This document shows positions 30,643-42,170 of a stretch of DNA of 64,000 nt, piece by piece. How positions within the stretch are numbered: position 1 is the stretch's first letter; every line of letters starts with the position of its first letter. The notes under the pieces are model-generated. The model did not search any database. It was not told where the DNA came from and saw nothing but the letters and a program-made list of their open reading frames with translations. Both the position numbers and the translations under genes were made by a program. Source of the stretch: Cinnamomum chago (Eukaryota; Streptophyta; Magnoliopsida; Laurales; Lauraceae); the NCBI GenBank assembly GCA_038049695.1, contig CP142452.1, forward strand, positions 108,950,001-109,014,000, in the 5' to 3' direction.

Positions 30643-33613
30643 ATGGTAATGGATTTCTTCTCTAATGCACCGCCCATCTCTTTTGTAGTCATGGCTGCAA
30701 AGCTGCTACTAGCTCTCCTTGTGTTCAAAGTCTGCTTCTTCTACTTGGGTGGTAGATGGTCAGTAAGGAAGAAACAGTATCATCCCATCGCAGGCACCAC
30801 CATCAATCAACTTTTGAACTTCAGCAGGCTGCACGATTACTTTACAGACGTTGCTTACAGGCACAAGACCTTCAGAATCCTCACACCGGGTACATGGGAA
30901 ATCTTCACAGTTGACCCTGCCAACATTGAATACGTCCTCAAAACCAATTTCGAAAACTATGAAGGTACAAGAACCTCAAATCCGCGCATTAGTTGCATTG
31001 CATACTTTAGACCATGGGGCACATTTGCCACACTAGTTCATCAGATGGGCCTCATTGAGTATGAGTCAGAATCCAAAAACCAGGCTGGTTGAATTGAATG
31101 ATCCTTAGAGATCTTTTCACAAGGGAAAATACAAAATGGGTGGTTCAGTAATCAAAATTCAAAACTCCTAAACCCCTAATTCAGTGGTTAGGATTACAAT
31201 CAAGCCTGATTTTAGAGCAAGGTACATACATAACAGGTAGAGCACACCGTTGGCATCCCATTGGTAGCATTTATATTAGATTCAGCAATCAATTTTTGTT
31301 TATTTGGTTTGTTTGGGATCTGGGTTGTAGCTCAATCCAGTCTCTCACCATCTTGGCTAAGCTGAGGTCAAATTAAGATGGGTTTTTTTTTCTTCATTTT
31401 TTTGCATTCTGAAAACTTGATTGGGGTCAAATCGTTGAAATGGATAAAGCTGAATTGGCTGAAGTTGGTCACAGGGAAGGCATCAATACAACATATTGAA
31501 GGACTTCCTAGGAGATGGAATTTTCACAGTAGACGGTGAGAAGTGGCGTCACCAAAGAAAGCTAGCGAGTTATAACTTCTCCACCAGGGCGTTGAGGGAG
31601 TTCAGCTCTACTGTGTTTCAAATCAATGCAGCCAAACTAGCTCAGATAGTCTCCAAGGAAGCAACCTCAAACCAGGCAATGGACATTCAAGTAAGAGTAT
31701 CTATCAACTCCGCAAATAACAATTCTTCCACTTCAACAACCCTACCCAAAATGTTAAAATCACAATTTTCACACTTTGTGTGCAGGATCTATTCATGAAA
31801 TCAACTTTGAGCTCAATATTCAAGGTTGGGTTCGGCACTGAACTAAATGCCCTTCAAGGATTGCGTGAAGAAGAAAGCAAGTTCAACAAGGCTTTCGATG
31901 AGTCGAGTGCACTGACTTTGTGGCGCTACCTTGATGTATTCTGGAAGATAAAGAAGCTTCTCAACATTGGCTCTGAAGCAGTACTCAAGAAAAATATAAA
32001 AGTGATAAATGAGTTTGTGTGTAAGCAGATTCGTAGCAAGAAAGATCACATGTCTTCTTGCCAATTGGATTCAGTATGCTGAATTTCTCTTTCTCGCTTT
32101 CCCTTGAAAACTATAATCCAATTCAATTCAGTAAGGTACTTACATGAGCTGTATCAATTTGCAGAAGGAAAAGGATGACATGTTATCAAGGTTTCTAGTA
32201 TTGCAGCAACAGGATCAGGAGAACATGAATGATGACTACTTGAGAGACATAATCCTCAACTTCATAATAGCAGGCAGAGACTCAACAGCCACCACCCTCT
32301 CATGGTTCTTCTACTTGTTATGTAAGAACCCTCTTGTACAGAAAAAAATATCTAGAGAAGTGGAAGAAGCAACTCAGGCAAACAACACAAGCTCTATCCA
32401 CGAATTTGCAGAAGCCCTTACAGAAGAGGCCCTGAACAAGATGCACCATCTCCATGCAGCTTTAACTGAGACTCTCAGACTCTATCCAGCAGTTCCTGTG
32501 GTAATGTATTATGAGGAATATGCTTGTTGTTGTCACTAAAACTCTGCTTGCACATAAGATTTTGTTTTATCACAGCAGAAATCATGCTCCAACAGAAACA
32601 AAATCTACTTGTCTAAATGCTGAAACTCAAATTATAAGCAGCTAGACTCACCCACAAAACCAAAACATGATCAAGGGGTCTTTTTTCCCAGGTCCACAAC
32701 TTGTGTTCCAACCTCCATCACTCCAAGAGAGAACATAAACTCAATTGAATGATTAGAACAGTACATACAACGGGCCATAATAAATTGTTCATGACCTAAA
32801 ATGACGATAAAAGACCCACCCCATTGGTTGCATTCGAACACCGAAAAGAAATGGACAAGGGTTAACATATGCCTGGTGGAATTTTTGCACCATCCATGTT
32901 AGTGTTCCATCAAATGAATAATTCTAATCATCCAATATATCACCAAAAAAAAAAGACTTCACTGCAAAATTGTATTTATGCTTACAGGATATGTGAAGCA
33001 TTTTGACTCTGTGACAGGTAAGATGTAATTTCAAAAGAGCAGTGTCTTTAACTCTTTTGAGATCTGGGTGTTGTAGGATAGCAAAATCTGTCTCTCAGAT
33101 GATACCCTGCCAGATGGCTTCAATGTGAGAGAAGGGGACATGGTGGCATACCTACCATATGCAATGGGTAGAATGAAATTCCTATGGGGAGATGAAGCTG
33201 ATGTCTTCCGCCCTGATAGATGGCTTGACGATGAAGGGGTTTTCCAGCCTGAAAGCCCTTTCAAATTCACAGCTTTTCAGGTTAGCGACATGTTTAAACT
33301 AGTGTCGATGGTCAGGTCAAAACTATTCTAATTTTCTTTCACTAGTACATAGTATATAAGTTATGACTTGATCACCAGAAATACAGCTTAAAAATACATT
33401 ATCACGAGGCCTATTCTTCTTGAATTTATGCAGGCAGGGCCACGGATCTGCATAGGCAAAGAGTTTGCATACAGGCAGATGAAGATCTTTGTTGCAGTTC
33501 TCCTTCACTTCTTCACATTCAAGCTCAAGGATGAGAAGAAGGCTGTCAAGTACCGAACCATGATAAATCTTCACATCGATCAAGGTCTCTATCTTCATGC
33601 CTACCATAGATGA
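30643..33613 (+). CDS. CYP704: Cytochrome P450, CYP704-type (six exons, one frame conflict)
   Basis: Six exons can be read: 30643-30964, 31475-31690, 31786-32073, 32165-32500, 33077-33280 and 33434-33613. All have GT-AG borders; the product would be about 515 residues, normal for the family. It has an N-terminal membrane anchor, and the later motifs are all present: oxygen-binding AGRDSTATT, ExxR as ETLRLYP, the FRPDRW block, and the heme loop FQAGPRICIGKEF with its cysteine. CYP704 enzymes hydroxylate long-chain fatty acids in the ER, some for sporopollenin and some for cuticle or other lipids; the substrate here is unknown. Oddity: the exon lengths sum to 1546, not a multiple of three. Exon 1 ends with one spare base (NYE then G), but exon 2 needs phase 0 to give YNILKDFLGDGIF. 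So there is a 1-2 base indel around 31475-31481, a sequencing error, or an unusual splice. The start is the first ATG that gives an anchor; a second lies two codons on. Confidence 0.85.
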
Positions 33614-34622
33614 ATAAGCCAGAAATTGGACGATTTACATAGATGATATCTACTTATTATAATTTTACGTTCAAGGTTTGTAACAGAGAAAGTTCAGTAA
33701 TAAATAAACTTTTGTTGATAGAAGTTTACAGAGGTTGAGCGGGAAGAGAAAAAGGATACTTTGGTCAATAGCCACATCTACACCTGAAATAGGCAACAGT
33801 AACCATTTCACTCGCCTAATGAAGGAAAAACTATACTTCCCTGCTACTGCTCCAGATTCTTTCCTTTAAAAGTGTGTACAAGGACATGCTTTCCTAAAAT
33901 GATGGCTACTGAAAAGACCTGATGGAAAAAATCATTCTGCGCCCAACATTGAAAGAGTACATTCAATGACGCAACTGATTCCAGACTTATATTCCAAATA
34001 GACCTAACCACAGTGAGGAAAACAATCTGCACCCTCGCTAGAAATGCTACTTACATCTCAAGATGAGTCATGGGTGGAAGATGGATACCTGGACTCAATT
34101 CTCATCCTTTCTATTTCCTGTAGGCCCCAACTGCTAGCAAACAAAGCCTTTCAGTCGTATGAAGCACCAAGAGTGGACTTGTTGCCCTCGAGAGAGAACA
34201 ATTATCCACCTCAAACAGCCAAAAGAATATGTATGGCCAAATTGGACATTACAAGACAAAATGAAGAACTGGAAACAAACGAGAAGTACATCGGAAACAC
34301 TGCTATTTATAGTGAAGTTTCAACTTACCAAATTAATTTCATTAGGCATCATCAATCTATATTCCACGTTAGCTGCTCATTCCAACTGAACAGCACAAGG
34401 GAATAAACCAATCACTTCTAATGTTACCACTAAAGGGAAATGAATATTGTAGCTCTGAAAAATGAATCTGATATGTGACAGATCAAGATCAATCCCAGTC
34501 TGACCCCTTTAATACTTGAGTTCCAGATTCAGAACCATTATTATCAGATCCCTCCTGGCACCAATATATTTTAGCAGGTCAGCTTGTGGTTTATAGATAG
34601 AGACCTGATCGAGGGTCAGCAC
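33614..34622. other. Convergent intergenic region between P450 and PPR genes
   Basis: Holds the 3' ends of both genes. AATAAATAAAC at 33699 is a plausible poly(A) signal of the P450. The overlapping frames at 34044-34406 lack any recognisable family and are taken as chance. Confidence 0.5.
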
Positions 34623-36053
34623 CTACAATATTGTTGGCGAGCTATACCCTGGAGTCTTAGCAACTTTCTTATACTTCATTAACCTCCTCACCCTCTCAAC
34701 CTCATCCCACAAACCAGCCCTGGCATAAATATTAGACAGAACCACATACACTCCATCATTCCAAGGTTCAAGCACCATCAGATTCCTAGCAGCCCACTCC
34801 CCCATCTCAACATTCCCATGCTTCTCACAAGCACCCAACAGAGTCCCCCATATAACTGAATTGGCATCCATGGGCATCCTCTCCACATGCTCTCTAGCCT
34901 CCTCCAACATCCCAGCCCGCCCCAACAGATCAACCATGCAACCATAATGCTGCAACATGGGCGCTAGGCCATAAACACTTGTCATCATTTCAAAGTAGGT
35001 CCTTCCCTCCTCCACCAAGCCACCATGAACACACGCACTAAGCACACCCACAAAGGTCACATGATTGGGCCGAACCCCACTGCCCCTCATGTAGCGGAAG
35101 AAATCCAATGCATCTTTAACATGTCCATGCATTGCTAAACCCATGATCATCGACGTCCATGTAGACACATTTCGTTCCACCACCCTCTCAAAGACCTTAT
35201 ACGCAAGGTCCACCCGACCGCACTTCCCATACATGTCTATAACTGCATTCCACATCAGAACATCTGTTTTCACCAAGCTTCTAGCTTGAAACACACACTT
35301 ATGTACTTGGACAGCCAAATTCAAGTCCCCCAAGCTCCCACATGCCGATGCTACACTTACCATGGTAACGTCATCAGGTACCAATCCACATTCCCTAAGT
35401 TCAATGAAAGTGTTTATAGCTTCTTTTGAGCGCCCAGCCTGTGCAAAACCACCAATAACTGCGTTCCATGAACCCAATTTTCTTTCAGGATTTTCATCAA
35501 ACACTTTAAGTGCATTATCAAACTCCCCCACCTTGGCATACAGGCAAATGAGACCGCTCTCGCAGAATTCATTACGCTGGAGCCCGCATCTCAAACATAT
35601 GGAATGAAGCTGCTGGCCGAGGACCACGTCGAACACCTGGCACGCAGCCTTCAAGGCGATAGGAAGAGTGTACGAATCAGGCAAAACTCCTGCCCGTGAC
35701 ATGTTCACATAAATGCGGAGGGCCGTGGAAGGTGATGTTAGCCTAACATAGGATCTCATGATGGAATTCCAATGGAACTGAGACTGGTGTGTTTCTAGCA
35801 CATGGGATCGGATCAGTTGCGCATGGATTTGGTTCAGGTGTGGGAGGTTGGTGCAGGATTGCGAGTGGGTGGTGATGGTGGTGATTTGAGTTGGGTTGGG
35901 ATTGGAATTGGATTCAGGGGAGGAGGCTTGTGTTTGGAATTGGGCAACGCATCTTGGTGTTGTTTGGACATGTTTGGAAATGATGGCTAGAGAAATGGAA
36001 GTGAAGGAATTTGATTTTGGAGTAGGAACAAAAAGACCAAGGAATGAGAACAT
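34623..36053 (-). CDS. Pentatricopeptide repeat protein, PLS class with E domain (At1g77170-like)
   Basis: Intronless, 476 residues from the ATG at 36053; the frame extends 29 codons further without another ATG. A Ser/Thr/Gln-rich N-terminus suitable for organelle import is followed by PPR motifs. Typical words are NSIMRSYVRLTSPSTALRIY, NALKVFDENPERKLGSWNAV, PDDVTMVSVASACGSLGDL, NAVIDMYGKCGRVDLAYKVF and PNHVTFVGVLSACVHGGLVE, then the E region GTLLGACEKHGNVEMGE and VLEPWNDGVYVVLSNIYARA. The end VAKTPGYSSPTIL lacks a DYW domain. The overall wording resembles Arabidopsis At1g77170, annotated as mitochondrial. E-class PPR proteins usually bind organellar RNA at C-to-U editing sites; the target is unknown. 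It lies tail-to-tail with the P450 and has no link to the receptor array. Confidence 0.93.
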   Translation of the reverse strand: MFSFLGLFVPTPKSNSFTSISLAIISKHVQTTPRCVAQFQTQASSPESNSNPNPTQITTITTHSQSCTNLPHLNQIHAQLIRSHVLETHQSQFHWNSIMRSYVRLTSPSTALRIYVNMSRAGVLPDSYTLPIALKAACQVFDVVLGQQLHSICLRCGLQRNEFCESGLICLYAKVGEFDNALKVFDENPERKLGSWNAVIGGFAQAGRSKEAINTFIELRECGLVPDDVTMVSVASACGSLGDLNLAVQVHKCVFQARSLVKTDVLMWNAVIDMYGKCGRVDLAYKVFERVVERNVSTWTSMIMGLAMHGHVKDALDFFRYMRGSGVRPNHVTFVGVLSACVHGGLVEEGRTYFEMMTSVYGLAPMLQHYGCMVDLLGRAGMLEEAREHVERMPMDANSVIWGTLLGACEKHGNVEMGEWAARNLMVLEPWNDGVYVVLSNIYARAGLWDEVERVRRLMKYKKVAKTPGYSSPTIL

Positions 36054-36299
36054 GGCATATGCAACTGCTAGATTTGGAAGAAAGATTGAAGTTTGGAGGG
36101 AGATATGAATACCACCAACAGTCTCGCCGAGTCTATTCACTCTCTATATACAGAGGGTTTGCTCAATCTGGGCCCGGGCCCACCTGAGGTCATTCAATTT
36201 AGGGTGGGGATTGACAGGGTCCATACGTGTGCAAAATTTTAAAGGGTTATGAATGTACATGCAAGATCTCACATAATTTTGGCCGGTTGGATGTAGGAT

Positions 36300-36302
<3 letters not shown>

Positions 36303-36356
<54 letters not shown>
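36303..36356 (+). repeat. (TA)n microsatellite
   Basis: About 27 uninterrupted AT units. The peptide frame over it is an artefact. Confidence 0.95.
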
Positions 36357-36359
<3 letters not shown>

Positions 36360-36880
36360 TCTTTTATTGTTATGAACGTGGGTTTTTTAAAATGTTAACA
36401 TGTGCAGGCAAAACTCAGGTACGAGTACTTATACGGTTAAGATCTTAGAAGTTAAGTACTTTACGAGTCATACAAAAAAAAAATGTTCTTTAAAGAGCGT
36501 TTGTGCACAGTTGTGTTTCCTCTTATGTGGCATTGCAACTCCGACCTCATCAGTTAGACTTTCGGATTTCTTTCCAATTGATTCGCCGCAACATCAAACT
36601 ATGTTAAAGAAGACGCCGGATGTCTCCTCTTTCCACGGCAAATCGAGCTGCACAAATACACCCTTTGACCTTAGTGTGTGCGCTCAATTGTAGGGTTTGA
36701 TGGTCTTGATGGATATCTAATGAAAATATTTAGATGATACAGTTCTCATTTGTAGACTTAAGTTGGGCCCTACATTATTAGACATGTGGTCATGTAGACT
36801 ACTTATGTCTAACGCCAAATCCACATGAAATTCTGAGTCCACTTTTGAAACCTACATGAAAACCATGGTTTAGACACAAA
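36357..36880. other. Intergenic DNA, no supported gene
   Basis: Contains at 36810-36890 words of the CCnCATGAAA-type dispersed repeat seen at 25559. Nothing else recognised. Confidence 0.35.
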
Positions 36881-36889
36881 ATCCAAGTA

Positions 36890-37452
36890 CTTGTGCTCGG
36901 CCGTGTGGCCCGTGGGCGGCCCACAGCTCTCCCTCTCTTTTTTTTTTATTTAAATTTTTTTTTTTTAAGTTGGACTTGGGCGGACACAAACTTAGACTTA
37001 GACTCTCGGACCAATTTCATTAAAATAAACAAATTAAGAGAAATAAGTAAGTAAAATAATACTAATGATATTTTGAAAAAAATACATCAAACATTTTATA
37101 TTTCCGTGAAATTTAAGTTACGAAAGTTTAAAAAACTTACAAGTTCAAACTTGGATCAATAAATAATGAAATTTAAATCATATGATAAATGAAAAAAATA
37201 AAAAATTACAACTTTAAAAACCTATGATACATTCTAAATATAGATTGTACTTTAAAATTAGGCACAATCTAAATATAGATTGTACTTTAAAATTAGACCA
37301 TTGTGCCTGGGTCGTGCCTTGTGTCAGGCCATGCTCGCGGGCTTGGGGCGCTCGCCCATCCGCGCCGTGCCATGGGCCTGGCAGCCCTGGCCCAGCACGG
37401 CCCAATAGGGGACTGTCGGGCCAGCCCGCGGACCAAGTCAACGACCCAGGCA
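36890..37452. repeat. GC-rich repeat ending at the kinase fragment C
   Basis: Two GC-rich ends (CGGCCGTGTGGCCCGTGGGC at about 36898 and CCATGGGCCTGGCAGCCCTG at about 37371, with GGGCCAGCCCGCGG at 37419) enclose AT-rich DNA. A 28-bp duplication (ATCTAAATATAGATTGTAC-type) lies at 37233 and 37269. Such GGCCCGTGGGC-rich ends occur in dispersed plant repeats; the class is not determined. The right end touches the truncated kinase C, so the element or its insertion probably accounts for the breakpoint. Confidence 0.4.
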
Positions 37453-37997
37453 CATTGGATGCGGCTCAGGGGTTCTGATACATGCACCACTCCGGCTCCC
37501 TTCCCATCATCCACCGAGACGTCAAGTCCAGCAATATCCTTCTCGACACAGAATTCATGGCCCAGATCGCTGATTTTGGGCTTGCCTGGATGCTGTTCCG
37601 ACAAAGGCAGGGAGAGCCCGAGTCCATGTCTGCGATCGCCGGCACTTTTGGGTACATTGCTCCAGAGTATGCGGTTTGGGCAAGAGCAAACGAGAAGTCC
37701 GATGTGTATAGCTTTGGAGTGGTTCTTCTGGAGCTGGCGACAGGAAAGAAAGCCTGCAGCACGTGCGATGGGTGCAACGGCCTGGTGGAATGGGCGTGGC
37801 ATCATTTGCTAGAGGGGAAGGACTTGGTGGAAGCAGTTGATGAGGAGCTTAGAGAAGAACCTGCTTACTTGAATGAGATTACTCTTGTGTTCAACCTGGG
37901 GCTCAACTGCACTGTGACGGTGCCTTCTCATAGGCCTTCCATGAAACAAGTGGTGCATATCTTGCAGCGGTGTGGCCCACCACAGAATTCTAGGTAG
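37453..37997 (+). pseudogene. Receptor kinase copy C: C-terminal third of the kinase only
   Basis: Homology to the HSL3-like kinases starts at CATTGGATGCGG, in the helix before the catalytic loop. It includes IHRDVKSSNILLD, DFGLAWML (Trp where B, D and E have Arg), APEY and the end PPQNSR with a stop. A TGA at 37478-37480 replaces the Cys codon of the paralogs (GLCYMHH). There is no glycine loop, membrane segment or LRRs. The 3' flank is intact and almost identical to that of E. Confidence 0.92.
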
Positions 37998-38820
37998 CCA
38001 CTCTTCTCCACTCGTCTAGTCCCTCTTTGGCAACGTAGGATGTGGTAGTTAGATATCCTTCCTGGAGGATCACAAACTCAAGGTAACGCTCGAATTTAGT
38101 ACCACTCCCAGTTATGCTCATGCAAGCTGGTGATCCCAGTTATGCTCATGCAAAAGCCAGGCGAGCTTAATTTTGAGCTCACTCTCACGAATGTGACGAT
38201 CAACTGCGATTTTGTCCTTTTGTCCCCAAGTATCTCTAATGTTTGAGAAAAATCCCACCAAGATTCTCTCTTTCTCAACTTTTCCAAGAAAACTCTCACC
38301 ACCGATTTTGATGCAAGGTAACAACTTTGAAGGAGGGTGACAACTGTGCCATGTGGATCATTGCTCCACAATGTGTTACCTTAGTAACTATATATATATA
38401 TATGAGATCTTGTCTTAGTGTTGAGAGAGAGAGTAAGTATCGCTCTTAACATGTATGGTACAATTTGTGTGCGTGGCTTGTTGTAAGTCTTGCAGTAATA
38501 TATATGTCTTACAGTAATGTGTATTGCGTAATTTGTGGTGGCTTATAAGCTATGTGTAGTTCTGTAAGTTTCAAAGCAGTTTCTTGTTATATTTATATTT
38601 TAAATTTAAATTAAGTGGCTTGTATTGATTGTAAACGAAAGTTGTAGCAAAGCAGCAGCCATGTGAATCTCCCCCTGTCGGCCTGTTTGGATATGCATGG
38701 AATAAAATATTTAGAAATTCAAATACTACAAGAATTAAATAGTATAGAATAAAATAACATAAGATTGTAATATTACAATATTATTGTTGTTTTATTGCTG
38801 TTTGGCAGTTGCCGAATAAG
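37998..38820. other. 3' flank of copy C
   Basis: Collinear with the flanks of B and E, with a short extra duplication of CAGTTATGCTCATGCA (38110 and 38135). A - strand frame related to those in the other flanks lies at 38118-38324. It continues to the GCCTGTTTGGATATGCA word at 38681. Confidence 0.65.
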
Positions 38821-39914
38821 TTAAGGGGGTGCTTGGATAAATGCTTAATATAATATCAATAAGTTTAAATATTGTGAGATTTCATTATCATAGAACAAAA
38901 TAGTGTCATATTATTATATTGTGTTACTTTTGGTGTTTGACAATTTTCATAGATTTCATTATACCTTTGAAATGTGTGGCACTTCATAAAAAAACTCATA
39001 AGATGATATACTAATTAAATAAGAAATGGAATGAAAGAAATCAATTGACCCAATACAGGACCCACTAATTGTAATCACATGTGTTAATAATCATGGTATG
39101 ACCCACTATCGTTAAAAAATCATACGATTAAATTTTAAAACCTTAAGATCTAAGAAATATTATTTAATTATGGTAGGTCCACCAAATGTTGATTATCATA
39201 GTGTAATACATCTAATGGTGATTATCACAAATGGGCCTATCTTCTTTTTTTTTTTTCTTTTTTTTTGTAAAATCTTATCTATTGTTAGACATCATTGATG
39301 AATCCATTTATGAGAAATTATTGTGGAACCCATTTGATATTAGTTGTCATATTAACACCAGGAGAACCATCAAATAGTGGGACCCATTTAATGATGACAA
39401 ACTAATAATTGGAATCATACAATTGAATCTTGGTAATTAATAAGAAATCCAGCTAATTTTAATAGTATGAGACCCACCTAATGGTGGTAATTACAATGAA
39501 GGCTCTCTAGTGTGACATTAGTAAAACCCACCTAATATTTATAATTAGCAAGGACTATGTAATTGTAATATGGTTAGAGAACCCCATAGTAAATTTGTAA
39601 GGCATTGTTGAGGCAATCTAATATTGGGAATCATAGATGCACTCTTATTAGGATCATTGATATTAAAACTCCTATATTTTAGGACTGTCCATGAACTCTT
39701 TCGAATATAAGAAAAATACATAACAAAAGATTATTTTATGCAGCATATTCTTAAATATTGTAATATAAAAGTTTTTAAAAGAAATTGAGATAGTATAATA
39801 TACTTTTTAAGTTATCCAAGCACTTCTATTTTTGGTGTATAAATCATTTTCTTAATTAATAGTAGATAATATAATAAAATATTTTAAAATATCTTATTTC
39901 CGAACGCTCCTTAA
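38821..39914. mobile_element. ~1.1 kb non-autonomous TIR element
   Basis: Left end TTAAGGGGGTGCTTGGATAA and right end, complement-read, TTAAGGAGCGTTCGGAAATAA are imperfect inverted repeats. The interior is AT-rich, with repeated GACCCACYTAATGGTG-type phrases and no frame. The same left end occurs at 56863 after gene E, where it is cut by a Copia fossil. Superfamily uncertain (PIF/Harbinger or hAT-like). Confidence 0.5.
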
Positions 39915-40139
39915 ATTAATAAATTCAGATGTTTGACATCCCTATCCCTCGCCCTAGTTTCTGAATCATCCGAAGATTTTCATATAATGACCCCGCTTGA
40001 ATCAAGCACGATCTCCCTTCTCATTGTGAACAGACCGTGCTTAGATGACAGTCTAGCCCCAATAACACAGCATAGCTTGATTGATCCTCTCACGGCCACC
40101 ATGATCGAAATTCTCGTGGGATAGGACACAAAGTCCCGT

Positions 40140-41290
40140 CCTTGCCTACCTACCGGTCTTTCAAGTTGACTCCCTGTTTCTTTCTCTTGTTTTCGGGGTC
40201 CAAGTTTCTACAAACGCGAACATAAATGCTGGACTTGTTCACATATACGTGTACAAAAAGTCTACTTGGACAAACTTTTTGGCCAGAATTTTGGCCAACC
40301 CATATGGTTTCCATCGAATATCACTATGATATTCAATGGAAACCAGTGATATTCAATGAAAACCATATGGATTGGCTAAAATTCTGGCCAAAAAGTTTGA
40401 CCAAGTAGCATTAAGTATGGAGCTAATTAGCTATCACATTCTAAATGCATGCACATCGAGGAAGACAGCGTGATGTTCGTGTAGCATCATCTGAATCGAT
40501 AAAGTTGACAGAGAACGTGGCGTACGTGAAACTTTATCAGAAGTTGTTTTGACAGAGAACGTGGCGTACGTGAAACATAACAGTACCACTTGATGTCGAT
40601 GGACCTTCCCTTCTTTGGGGACGGACCGACCCCATACAAATATTTTTGTTAGGATACTCTTTAAATGATGGAGCGAAGGATCACTCCAGTGTCATGGGTG
40701 AGGTCCACCACATCATCTAATCCCTTAATCTATACCCCATAAATTTAGTAATTTTATATTAAAATGAAATTGTCCGCCAAACCAACAGTTTAATACATTC
40801 CGATCAATATAAATTGAGGGATCCAATGATTATTGGGGGTGTGGCGCCGGTCAACTTAGTGGATAGGTTATCAACTGGGTTTGTAATGCATCAGCATTTC
40901 TCGTAGGATTAATCATGTAGTCAAATATTTGTGAGTAGCAGCAATGACTACTATGTTGTAAGTTGCAACTAAGATGACAGTTTATTAATGGTAATTGTAG
41001 TATAAAGAATCGTATATTTCTATTTGCAGCAGCAAAAATCTTGTTGATAAAGCTTAAAAAGCCATTACAAGCCCACAAACCAACGAAGGAGAAGAGGCTC
41101 GCAGCAACAAATTGTGATATATAAAAACTGAAGATTTTCCACAGCGACCTAACTTTTTCCACACATATTTAAGGGAATCCTTTTCTCCATAGTGGGGCCC
41201 ATTGGTAGCTCGACGATGGTATGCAGAATCCAGAGTCAACAGTCAAAGTTTTCAACAAAAAAGTAGCTGCCATGCATGGCCCTAGGAGCC
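40140..41290. repeat. Intergenic blocks Y, Z and W upstream of gene D
   Basis: 40140-40450 matches Y copies at 15050 and 45080. 40600-41080 (GTCAAATATTnGTGAGTAGC, CAACTAAGATGA) matches Z after gene D at 45330-45830. 41110-41290 (CCACAnGTATTT, GTGGGGCCCA, GAGTCAACAGTCAA) matches W before gene E at 52105-52260. D is thus flanked by direct copies of the same intergenic DNA. A tandem copy of GACAGAGAACGTGGCGTACGTGAAAC lies at 40508 and 40551. Confidence 0.7.
40262..40408. mobile_element. Foldback MITE, copy 1
   Basis: Almost the whole 147 bp is an inverted repeat: CTACTTGGACAAAC and TTTTGGCCAACCCATATGG on the left return as complement on the right, ending GACCAAGTAG. The centre has an extra GATATTCAATG repeat. 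Related to 41901-42037. Confidence 0.85.
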
Positions 41291-41344
41291 AAAGTTTCCA
41301 ACAAGCTTACAGAGTCCAACTTTACGTTTCCTCGTTTTCACGTT

Positions 41345-41640
41345 TAGGGTCCGTTTAATAATTTTACTAATATAGTCAAGTCAAGTTAAACATCTCATCA
41401 AAAGCATTTTTTACCAAAATTCCCTCCACTTTTTCAAAAAAAGTCAAAAATCAACTACATTTACTCACTAAATGACAAAAAAACTTCATTTCCCCGTACA
41501 AAAAGTCAAAAATATTTCATCACAAACAACTAAAAACAAAATACAATCATAACTCATTTATATTTTATTCATTCTTTTCATTTCACTTCACTCCACTTTA
41601 TTTTAAAAGTAAATTACCAAACGGACCCTAAAAGACCATA
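41345..41640. mobile_element. MITE with TAGGGTCCGTTT ends, 296 bp
   Basis: Left TAGGGTCCGTTTAATAATTT and right, as complement, TAGGGTCCGTTTGGTAATTT form inverted repeats around an AT-rich core. The outer TA may be a target duplication. It lies 0.5 kb before gene D; B and E lack it. Confidence 0.7.
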
Positions 41641-41900
41641 GCATTAAGTGGATTTTCTTTTAAAACAGAGAGTTTCACTTTTTCATAGTTTTTCCATCAA
41701 ACAGCCCTGCAAAAACGAACGTTGGTAAAGAAATAGAAAAAGGAAACAGTATTTCTGACGAAAGATGCGTGGTATTTGGTGCAACAGCGTACGGCAAAGA
41801 AATAGTGCCATGCATTATTTGACTTACTATTGACTGGAGTGATAGTGGCCCGATCCGATTCTGTATACAAGAGTTCTAGTGCAGTCTGTAGTATTTGCAT

Positions 41901-42037
41901 TCAAAAAGTCTACTTGGACAAACTTTTTTGCCAGAATTTTGGCCAACCCATATGGTTTTCATTGAATATCACTATGATATTCAATGGAAACCATATGGGT
42001 TGGCCAAAATTCTGGCCAAAAAGTTTGTCCAAGTAAC
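41901..42037. mobile_element. Foldback MITE, copy 2, in the promoter of gene D
   Basis: Near-perfect 137 bp palindrome starting TCAAAAAGTCTACTTGG and ending CCAAGTAAC. ATTTGCAT is duplicated on both sides (41893-41900 and 42038-42045). The promoters of B (about 19895) and E (about 53025) have a single GTATTTGCATCACGG, which is the empty site. The 8-bp duplication points to the hAT superfamily. Confidence 0.92.
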
Positions 42038-42170
42038 ATTTGCATCACGGCAACTAAGCTAGCAATTCAAGGCACCTTTGTCGCGCTCATGTAGCCTTCC
42101 TTCCGCCGCCTCTCAACTGGCAAGGGAAAACCAAAACACCGATCGAACAACAACTCATTGGTTATACCAG

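Noticed and set aside
34044-34406. 120-codon + strand frame between P450 and PPR genes
   Set aside because: Overlaps another open frame, has no recognisable family and lies in the shared 3' region of two convergent genes.
42078-42170. N-terminal extension of gene D (31 codons before the ATG)
   Set aside because: It has no ATG, and would place a polar stretch before the signal peptide; the ATG at 42171 matches the starts of B and E.
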